Shown: piece after piece, positions 1 through 3,867 of the stretch
How the letters are laid out: each line of letters begins with the position of its first letter
Position numbering within the stretch: the first letter of the stretch is position 1
Assembly: GCA_031254095.1 (NCBI GenBank)
Contig: JAIRVC010000189.1
Span: forward strand, 1-5,701
Origin: Acidobacteriota bacterium
Lineage (GTDB): Bacteria > Acidobacteriota > UBA6911
DNA length: 5,701 bases
Direction: 5' to 3'
The notes under the pieces: generated by a model
Told to the model about the DNA's origin: nothing
The model's input: the letters and a program-made list of their open reading frames with translations, nothing else
Databases searched by the model: none
Program-made: the position numbers and the translations under genes

Positions 1-34
1 CCGGAAACGCTGGAAAAATGCGCCCGTGATCTGT

Positions 35-62
35 GGAAACACTGATTAATTGTCTGAGCGGG
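35..62 (+). repeat. Left terminal inverted repeat of the MITE-like element
   Basis: These 28 bp pair with 151-178 at 27 of 28 positions. The host gene's new stop codon (TGA 43-45) lies inside this repeat. Just inside it, GAAGTGC (65-71) imperfectly matches the reverse complement of GCAATTC (143-149), so weaker pairing continues inward. Confidence 0.88.
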
Positions 63-90
63 ATGAAGTGCGAGGCGCACGGGGCGCAGG

Positions 91-123
91 AACCGAGGCA
101 TATATCAACGATATGTTGAGGTT
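91..123 (+). other. Central hairpin of the MITE-like element with tandem G-A mismatches
   Basis: AACC (91-94) pairs with GGTT (120-123). G95 and A96 oppose A119 and G118, a tandem GA/AG step that forms sheared pairs in RNA. G97 and G98 face T117 and T116 as wobbles. CATAT (99-103) pairs with ATATG (111-115), leaving a 7-nt loop, ATCAACG. The hairpin centre (107) coincides with the element centre (106.5). This is a prediction by eye; no function is shown. Confidence 0.6.
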
Positions 124-150
124 ACGAGCACCGCGCAACGAAGCAATTCG

Positions 151-178
151 CCCGCTCAGGCAATTAATCAGTGTTTCC
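151..178 (-). repeat. Right terminal inverted repeat of the MITE-like element
   Basis: This is the reverse-complement partner of 35-62. It is followed immediately by CTGT (179-182), the second copy of the 4-bp target duplication whose first copy is at 31-34. Pairing does not extend outward past 35/178, which fixes the element ends. Confidence 0.88.
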
Positions 179-302
179 CTGTACGTGAATTTTTACAGTT
201 ATCAGTCCATGCAGAAACGTCTGCCGCCGCCTGCCACCACGGGCAATGTCGCGTCATGGGTCATCAATCTTTCGCAGCGCAAAGTAGCGAAAATGGAGAG
301 GA

Positions 303-331
303 TGGAAACATTCGACGACTTCTGATATAAA
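303..331 (+). promoter_or_regulatory. Possible sigma70-type promoter for the small membrane protein gene
   Basis: TGGAAA (303-308) is separated by 17 nt from TATAAA (326-331). This is a fair match to -35/-10 boxes and lies over the end of the broken gene, about 60 bp upstream of the next start codon. It is a weak inference, since such matches arise by chance. Confidence 0.28.
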
Positions 332-356
332 TGCGCGGTGAAATAAAATTCGCGCA
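332..356 (+). other. Inverted repeat TGCGCG...CGCGCA in the short leader
   Basis: TGCGCG (332-337) and CGCGCA (351-356) are perfect complements around a 13-nt AT-rich spacer. No T-run follows directly, so it is a poor intrinsic terminator. It lies between the broken gene and the small membrane protein gene and could be a leader hairpin or a protein site, or chance. Confidence 0.3.
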
Positions 357-391
357 AGACATTTCTTTTGGAAAACACGGAGGATTGGTTT

Positions 392-673
392 ATGCCGATA
401 CTGATCGGATGTCTGGCGCTGTCAGCGCCACGATTTGCCATTTTCCTCGTGGTTCTATTCAGTGATTACATCGGCCGCGCTTACCAATCGGGTTTCTGGC
501 CGTTTCTTGGATTTTTTTTCATGCCGCTTACTACGCTCGCCTATGCCTGGGCGATCAACAGCCGCGGCTCGGTCGAGGGTCTGTCCCTGATCATAGTCGT
601 TCTCGCCGTACTTATCGACCTTGGCATCATCGGGGGTTCGGCAAAGAAACGCTGCAGGGTACGTGATTCTTAG
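392..673 (+). CDS. Small integral membrane protein, three predicted helices (93 aa)
   Basis: The start is ATG 392, chosen over an upstream in-frame TTG at 368 because GGAGG (379-383) sits 8 nt before it. The protein has hydrophobic segments at about residues 3-23, 35-55 and 63-83 and a basic C-terminus (KKRCRVRD), which would suit a cytoplasmic tail. The middle segment contains WPFLGFFFMPLTTLAYAWAI. Two features recur in small uncharacterised bacterial membrane proteins as I remember them: Pro-Arg after the first few residues and the GFFFMPLTTLAYAWAIN stretch. That is recollection, not a search result. No catalytic motif or charged pore residues are visible, apart from Asp76 in the last helix. 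It lies 55 nt before the adenylate kinase gene on the same strand, so the two may share a transcript. The function is unknown. Confidence 0.75.
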   Translation: MPILIGCLALSAPRFAIFLVVLFSDYIGRAYQSGFWPFLGFFFMPLTTLAYAWAINSRGSVEGLSLIIVVLAVLIDLGIIGGSAKKRCRVRDS

Positions 674-728
674 GTAACATGGTACCTGATGGCCGATGTT
701 TTAAACGAAAATACAGGGGGAAGCTGAT

Positions 729-1364
729 ATGAAGCTGGTCGTTTCGGGAGCTCCCGGCGCGGGAAAAGGCACTCAGGCACATTTTCTGGCGGAGCATTAC
801 GGCATTCCCCATATATCCACCGGGGCGCTGCTAAGGGAACACATAAAAAATGGATCGCCCATCGGAATCAGGGTGGAAGACCTTGTGAATAAAGGGATGC
901 TTGTCTCGAACGACATCGTGGTTCAGGTCGTGAAGGACAGGCTGGCGCTGGAAGATTGCCGTGCGGGGTTTATACTGGACGGTTTCCCAAGGTCAATCCG
1001 GCAGGCGGAAATAACGGAGGATATCGCCGGAAAGCTGGACAGGGTGATATTCATCCATGTGGATGACAAGGTAATCATTCAAAGAATCAGCGGCAGACGT
1101 ATCTGCGGAAATTGCGGCGCCACATGGCATTTGGTTTACAACCCCACGAAGGACGGGCATCATTGCGACGCCTGCGGAGGAAAACTGGCCCAGCGCGTGG
1201 ACGACAAGGCCAAAACCGTACGGGAGCGGCTGAGTCTGTTCCACAAGGAAACAGATCAAATAAATGAGTATTTCAAGTCGGCTGGCCTGCTCCTTGTCGT
1301 GAAAGGCCTGGACGGGATTGATGATACGAAGAAATGTATTATAGAAGCGCTTGAGAAACGCTGA
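729..1364 (+). CDS. adk: Adenylate kinase with Cys4 zinc-type LID domain
   Basis: Adenylate kinase catalyses ATP + AMP to 2 ADP in the cytosol and balances the adenylate pool. The 211-aa length is typical of the long (LID-bearing) bacterial form. Visible landmarks are the P-loop GAPGAGKGT (residues 7-15), STG (30-32) in the AMP-binding region with Arg36, the DGFPR motif (84-88), and Arg119, Arg123, Arg156 and Arg167 at expected phosphate-binding places. The LID carries C126-x2-C129-x16-C146-x2-C149, the tetracysteine arrangement that binds structural zinc in many adenylate kinases, followed by the QRVDDKAKTVRERL stretch. The start at ATG 729 follows an AGGGGGAAG-type ribosome binding site. 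The gene is not beside secY, map or ribosomal genes, where adk is commonly found, so it may be an extra copy. Only the rest of the genome could show this. UMP/CMP kinase is less likely given the LID. Confidence 0.96.
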   Translation: MKLVVSGAPGAGKGTQAHFLAEHYGIPHISTGALLREHIKNGSPIGIRVEDLVNKGMLVSNDIVVQVVKDRLALEDCRAGFILDGFPRSIRQAEITEDIAGKLDRVIFIHVDDKVIIQRISGRRICGNCGATWHLVYNPTKDGHHCDACGGKLAQRVDDKAKTVRERLSLFHKETDQINEYFKSAGLLLVVKGLDGIDDTKKCIIEALEKR

Positions 1365-1370
1365 TTACTT

Positions 1371-1462
1371 GTTAACTTCATTCCAGAGGTTACCCAAAAG
1401 ATGGTTCGGTTCACGGCGATTTTTTCTGGTCACTGCCCACTGGCCGCCGTGAGGCGGCGGCC
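1371..1462 (-). repeat. Dispersed repeat, copy A (inverted relative to copies B and C)
   Basis: Read on the - strand, this stretch starts with the GC hairpin (1462-1442), then AGTGGGC AGTGACC heptamers and AGAAAAAATCG, then AACCATCTTTTGGGTAA (1406-1390), CTCTGGAAT and GAAGTTA. The same order of blocks occurs at 2265-2348 and 2873-2955. It fills nearly all the gap between the convergent adk and tenA genes, from 7 nt after the adk stop to the base next to the tenA stop. Confidence 0.82.
1442..1462. terminator. Strong GC hairpin between convergent adk and tenA
   Basis: GGCCGCCG (1442-1449) and CGGCGGCC (1455-1462) form a perfect 8-bp stem around TGAGG. On the + strand it is followed by TTATTC, a poor T-run; on the - strand no T-run follows. 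It abuts the tenA stop codon (1463-1465) and belongs to repeat copy A. Its position between converging genes suggests it ends or protects both transcripts, but it is not a textbook intrinsic terminator. Confidence 0.5.
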
Positions 1463-2134
1463 TTATTCATACGACATTTGCTGCTTATAAGCCATATCCC
1501 AAAACAGATATTCGAATTCAACGCTGGAATAAAAAATATCCGCGATCTTTTTACGTTGTTTGTCCGTCATGCTTGAAACGAGCTGGTCGAGCGCGCCGAA
1601 GAACCACTCGAAAGAACACGCGTAATCGTCGCCCGCGTACATCTCGATCCATGATTTGTAGAAATTGCCTTCCAGTCTGTCGGCGTACTGCTCTTTCAGG
1701 CGCTTGCCATAATCGGAGTACGTCCACGCGCAGGGGAAAACCGAGGCGAGGAGTTCCGCCAAACCGCCCGTCTGACCGGCGGCAAGCATATTGGCAGTGT
1801 AAGCGCTGTTGAACAGCGAAGGTTTGGCCGAAAGCGCTTCTTCCTGCGTCACGCCGAAGCCGGCCATATATTTGCGGTGCAAGTCCATTTCATTGGCGAG
1901 TAAAAAGTGCTGGGTTTTTGAAAAATTCGTCATAAACGCTTCGGTATCCGATTTAACGACGGCAAGGGCGAATACTTTGGCGTATTGCAAAAGGTACAGG
2001 TAGTCCTGCACTAAATAAAATTTGAATTTTTCTTTTGCCAGCGTACCCATTCCCAGTTCCTGCACAAAGGGATGGTTGTATCCTTCCTCCCAAACTTTTG
2101 CCGCTTTTGTTTTTAATCCTCTGGAAAACGACAT
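1463..2134 (-). CDS. tenA: TenA/thiaminase II family aminopyrimidine hydrolase
   Basis: TenA hydrolyses amino-HMP (a breakdown product of thiamin) to HMP for thiamin salvage, and can cleave thiamin itself. It acts as a cytosolic all-helical tetramer. The start is taken as ATG 2134 (223 aa), because AGGGTG lies 6 nt upstream; an in-frame GTG at 2143 falls inside that binding site. With this start, key residues fall at the positions known in Bacillus subtilis TenA: Asp44 in VQDYLYL and the catalytic Cys135 in FPCAWTYSDYG. The conserved C-terminal Glu is probably Glu208 in FEYLFWDMAY. The length and motifs indicate an intact enzyme. It stands alone, with no other thiamin genes within the window. 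It is convergent to adk and divergent from thpR. No TPP riboswitch was recognised in the leader, so thiamin control is not evident. Confidence 0.95.
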   Translation of the reverse strand: MSFSRGLKTKAAKVWEEGYNHPFVQELGMGTLAKEKFKFYLVQDYLYLLQYAKVFALAVVKSDTEAFMTNFSKTQHFLLANEMDLHRKYMAGFGVTQEEALSAKPSLFNSAYTANMLAAGQTGGLAELLASVFPCAWTYSDYGKRLKEQYADRLEGNFYKSWIEMYAGDDYACSFEWFFGALDQLVSSMTDKQRKKIADIFYSSVEFEYLFWDMAYKQQMSYE

Positions 2135-2211
2135 GATTATCACCCTGTTTTCTTTATTTTAAATTAAATGGCTCTGAAAACGCGCGGACGCCGCGTTCGC
2201 ACACGCAAAAA

Positions 2212-2239
2212 TTGATTCTACCGCGTAATTTTGTAAAAT
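2212..2239 (+). promoter_or_regulatory. Candidate sigma70-type promoter for thpR
   Basis: TTGATT (2212-2217), a 16-nt spacer, and TAAAAT (2234-2239) form a reasonable -35/-10 pair. Transcription from here would begin near 2246, so all of repeat copy C would lie in the thpR 5' leader. Inferred by eye only. Confidence 0.35.
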
Positions 2240-2264
2240 GGCATCGTTTTTCAAATGGGACGGC

Positions 2265-2348
2265 GCCTACTGTTAGTGGCTAGTGGCTAGCGGTCAGAAA
2301 AATCCGGCTTAAACCATCTTTTGGGTAATTTCTGGAATAGCAGTTATA
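2265..2348 (+). repeat. Dispersed repeat, copy C (thpR leader)
   Basis: Tandem heptamers TAGTGGC TAGTGGC TAGCGGT (2274-2294) lead into CAGAAAAATCCG, then AACCATCTTTTGGGTAA (2312-2328) and TTTCTGGAAT. The run GGTCAGAAAAATCCG (2292-2306) is identical to the one in copy B at 2900-2914. The second block is nearly identical to copy A. This copy lacks the GC hairpin found at the start of A and B. It ends about 14 nt before the thpR start codon. Confidence 0.8.
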
Positions 2349-2362
2349 GACGAGGCGAGCTT

Positions 2363-2920
2363 ATGCGTTTATTCATTGCGATAAATTTTAACGACGATAC
2401 GAAAAACGGGCTTTTCGCTCTGTGCGACGAACTGCGCGCCAATTCAAAGCGCGGCAAATTCAGTCTGCCGGAAAATCTGCATCTCACGCTTGTTTTTCTG
2501 GGCGAATGTGACGCGAAGCAGACAGATGCCGTAAAAGCCATCATGGACTCGACAAACTTTGAGCCGTTTGATTTGACGATTGAACGCATCGGGCGATTCA
2601 AGCGCGACGGCGGCGATATCTGGTGGGCCGGCGTTCGGGAAAGCAAAGCCCTGTTGGATTTGCAGCGAAACTTAACCGCCGCGCTAAGCGCAGAAGGGTT
2701 TTCGCTTGATAAGCGTAAATATAGCCCGCATATCACGCTTGGCCGGGAAATTATTACGAAAGCCGATCACCGGCATATTAAGGAATTCGGGGAAACGGTT
2801 TCGAGCATCGAGTTGATGAAATCGGAGCGTATTGGCGGCAAACTGACATACACGGCGATTTATTCAAAAAGAGCCGCCTCACGGCGGCCAGTGATCAGTG
2901 GTCAGAAAAATCCGCAGTGA
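2363..2920 (+). CDS. thpR: RNA 2',3'-cyclic phosphodiesterase (2H phosphoesterase)
   Basis: ThpR (formerly LigT, 2'-5' RNA ligase) belongs to the 2H phosphoesterase superfamily; it opens 2',3'-cyclic phosphate RNA ends and can reversibly join 2'-5' ends in vitro. Both catalytic HxTx motifs are present: H40-L-T42-L in ENLHLTLVFLGE and H123-I-T125-L in YSPHITLGRE, related by the usual internal duplication. The start ATG 2363 gives MRLFIAINF, the characteristic family beginning, with a GAGG ribosome binding site at 2352-2355; an in-frame start at 2321 would add repeat-derived residues and is rejected. The protein is 185 aa. The last 15 or so residues (about 171-185) and the stop codon are encoded by dispersed repeat copy B, beyond the usual family end near TAIYSKR. 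The gene thus appears to have gained a tail from the repeat. It is convergent to the hepT gene. Confidence 0.94.
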   Translation: MRLFIAINFNDDTKNGLFALCDELRANSKRGKFSLPENLHLTLVFLGECDAKQTDAVKAIMDSTNFEPFDLTIERIGRFKRDGGDIWWAGVRESKALLDLQRNLTAALSAEGFSLDKRKYSPHITLGREIITKADHRHIKEFGETVSSIELMKSERIGGKLTYTAIYSKRAASRRPVISGQKNPQ

Positions 2921-2955
2921 ACCATCTTTGATGGTAACTTCTGAAATTGAATTAA
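2873..2955 (+). repeat. Dispersed repeat, copy B (overlaps the 3' end of thpR)
   Basis: The order is hairpin GCCGCC-TCAC-GGCGGC (2873-2888), heptamers AGTGATC AGTGGTC (2890-2903), AGAAAAATCCG, AACCATCTTTGATGGTAA (2920-2937), then CTTCTGAAAT. The run GCCGCCTCACGGCGGCCAGTG is shared exactly with the reverse complement of copy A. It spans the thpR stop codon (2918-2920) and nearly reaches the hepT-side inverted repeat. ACCATC-TTT-GATGGT here is a perfect 6-bp hairpin not seen in the other copies. Confidence 0.82.
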
Positions 2956-2965
2956 GGCCGAGCGG

Positions 2966-2996
2966 TGAGATGAAATGGAGCGCTTATTTCATCTCA
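2966..2996. terminator. Perfect 11-bp inverted repeat over the hepT stop codon
   Basis: TGAGATGAAAT (2966-2976) and ATTTCATCTCA (2986-2996) are exact complements separated by 9 nt. The right arm encodes the last residues of the HepT-like protein (SEMK and stop, on the - strand). No T-run follows on either strand, so a transcript-end or stabilising hairpin is plausible but not a standard intrinsic terminator. It sits between the convergent thpR and hepT genes. Confidence 0.42.
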
Positions 2997-3397
2997 GAAC
3001 AGATTTGAGCGGCAAAATCGCGGAAGTCATCCAGCCGTTCCGTAATTATACTGAAAACAATATCCCAATTTATTTCCTGATATGCGTGGACTGCCATGTT
3101 TCTGAAACCTACAGCCTTGGCTAACCGATCGGCAATCCGGCTATCCAGAACGCCTATTGCATTGAGTTCGCGGAAAGTGCCGGCCATAGAGTCAGGCAGC
3201 GGCCGGTCCCGTCTGCTGAGTACGTGCAATCCTGTGTCCACGCACAACTGTACAGCCCGTTCCAGGTTTACGGAAATGATGTCCTGTAAATCAAAATCGC
3301 TTTTCAGCGCGGCGGCCGAGGCCGGCTTCTTTTCGGTAATCCGGGCAAGACAGCGGCGCAGACTCTCAAGTTTAGCCAGAAGTATCGCCTCATCCAT
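2984..3397 (-). CDS. hepT: HepT-like HEPN ribonuclease toxin (DUF86 family)
   Basis: HepT is the toxin of the MntA/HepT type VII system: a small helical HEPN protein that cleaves RNA and is silenced when the partner MntA adds AMP groups to a tyrosine. The protein is 137 aa, a usual length, and mostly helical. The HEPN signature R-x4-H-x-Y is intact: R99, H104, Y106 in FRNMAVHAY. Y106 is the residue expected to be AMPylated. The ATG at 3397 has GGAGA 7 nt upstream and overlaps the end of the upstream mntA-like gene by 8 nt, indicating translational coupling. The order, antitoxin first then toxin, is the standard one. Symbol and role rest on motif and context; some family members may have drifted to other roles. 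Confidence 0.9.
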   Translation of the reverse strand: MDEAILLAKLESLRRCLARITEKKPASAAALKSDFDLQDIISVNLERAVQLCVDTGLHVLSRRDRPLPDSMAGTFRELNAIGVLDSRIADRLAKAVGFRNMAVHAYQEINWDIVFSIITERLDDFRDFAAQICSEMK

Positions 3398-3848
3398 CCA
3401 AAAATCTCCTTAAACGTTCCTTCTGCGCGCGGCGGATCAACGGCATAAAATCCGCTTCGTTGTATATCATGCGTTGTGCCAGCCTGTAATACGCCGCGCT
3501 GTCCGCTTTAATAAGAACCCGCCCTTTGCATAAAATTTGCCGCAGAATTTCACCGCCAATTTCGTGGAGATCCGTCAGGTCTATTTCCCGGCGGCAAGCC
3601 GATGAAAGTCTGTCTATGAGCGATAATCTTTCATCAAGATTGAGCCCGTTTTCATACAGCACGGCCACATCCACATCGCTGTCCGGACGCATCCTGCCTG
3701 TAACCGCAAATCCGTAAATCATCGCCAGCCTGATTCCGGGTGTCCGCGAAAGCGTTTCACGACAGCGTTCAATTAATTCTTCGCCCGAAATATTGCGCTC
3801 GTTTACGATTTCCGGTTTTTTCTGTTCAGTCGAAAACATGTCCGGCAT
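3390..3848 (-). CDS. mntA: MntA-like minimal nucleotidyltransferase antitoxin
   Basis: This is the partner of the HEPN toxin, expected to transfer AMP from ATP to the HepT tyrosine. From ATG 3848 it has 152 aa, a usual length for the family; ATG 3839 is an alternative start. The nucleotidyltransferase core is seen in AMIYGFAVTGRMRPDSDVDV: G46-F47, ten residues, then D58-V-D60, with a third acidic position at D90 (REIDLTDL). The family signature is GS-x10-DxD, so the metal-binding aspartates and the spacing are kept, but the Ser after Gly is replaced by Phe. This could weaken ATP binding. No clear ribosome binding site precedes ATG 3848, which lies 19 nt after the stop of the secreted-protein gene, so translation may depend on coupling. 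The open frame extends back to 4103, but that stretch overlaps the Gly-rich coding region and is a composition artefact. Confidence 0.88.
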   Translation of the reverse strand: MPDMFSTEQKKPEIVNERNISGEELIERCRETLSRTPGIRLAMIYGFAVTGRMRPDSDVDVAVLYENGLNLDERLSLIDRLSSACRREIDLTDLHEIGGEILRQILCKGRVLIKADSAAYYRLAQRMIYNEADFMPLIRRAQKERLRRFLDG

Positions 3849-3867
3849 TTTATCAGAAAATCCGATT

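Larger units (their letters stand above)
35..178. mobile_element. MITE-like palindromic element (144 bp, non-autonomous)
   Basis: The element begins GGAAACACTGATTAATTG at 35 and ends CAATTAATCAGTGTTTCC at 178. These are 28-bp terminal inverted repeats (35-62 and 151-178) with one mismatch (T at 52 against the base pairing to C). It is flanked by the direct repeat CTGT at 31-34 and 179-182, a 4-bp target duplication. There is no room for a transposase, so mobilisation would need one supplied in trans. The interior is itself imperfectly self-complementary. A hairpin sits exactly at the centre (91-123), and a smaller one, GTGCG-AGG-CGCAC, lies at 68-80. The whole element could therefore extrude as a cruciform, or fold as one long RNA stem when transcribed. 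The parent transposon family cannot be named from this window. The inverted repeats, target duplication and restored host frame together make the boundaries firm. Confidence 0.85.
1..325 (+). pseudogene. 3' end of an unrecognised protein gene, interrupted by a MITE-like insertion
   Basis: The gene enters from the left edge. Frame 1 reads PETLEKCARDL through position 33, then runs into the inserted element and stops at TGA 43-45 after WKH. On the far side of the element, another frame reads LYVNFYSYQSMQKRLPPP and continues to a TGA at 323-325, ending METFDDF. Removing 35-178 plus one CTGT copy joins CTG (31-33) directly to TAC (182-184), giving 58 uninterrupted codons up to that TGA. That continuity, together with the target duplication, shows the two pieces were one gene. 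The insertion adds 148 bp, so it both shifts the frame and introduces a stop, replacing the last 47 residues with three. The family is not recognised. The Leu/aromatic-rich stretch faintly resembles C-termini of integrase-type transposases, but this is not enough for a call. Whether the truncated product still works is unknown. Confidence 0.72.
2135..2362. other. Divergent intergenic region between tenA and thpR
   Basis: This 228-bp stretch drives both genes if each has its own promoter. It holds the tenA ribosome binding site, a small CGCGG-ACG-CCGCG hairpin (2183-2195), a candidate promoter toward thpR (2212-2239), and dispersed repeat copy C (2265-2348). No convincing promoter toward tenA was found, nor any open frame or RNA gene. 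Confidence 0.6.

Noticed and set aside
50..325. Open frame running through the MITE-like element into the downstream gene fragment
   Set aside because: Its beginning is the palindromic element itself, with no ribosome binding site. The coding signal starts only after the element and belongs to the interrupted upstream gene.
674..728. Possible separate promoter for adk in the 55-nt gap
   Set aside because: GGTACC and TTTAAA occur, but no -35/-10 pair with acceptable spacing was seen; read-through from the upstream gene is simpler.
2135..2143. GTG at 2143 as the tenA start
   Set aside because: It lies within the likely Shine-Dalgarno sequence, and ATG 2134 puts Asp44 and Cys135 at the family positions.
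2135..2262. TPP riboswitch upstream of tenA
   Set aside because: The expected CTGAGA-type and other conserved thi-box blocks were not found on the - strand of the leader.
2344..2736. - strand open frame opposite thpR
   Set aside because: Shadow of the thpR coding strand, with a Ser/Arg-rich product and no domain.
2274..2955. CRISPR array suggested by repeated AGTGGTC-like units and recurring blocks
   Set aside because: The units are directly adjacent heptamers without spacers, and the larger copies are hundreds of bases apart and in mixed orientation.
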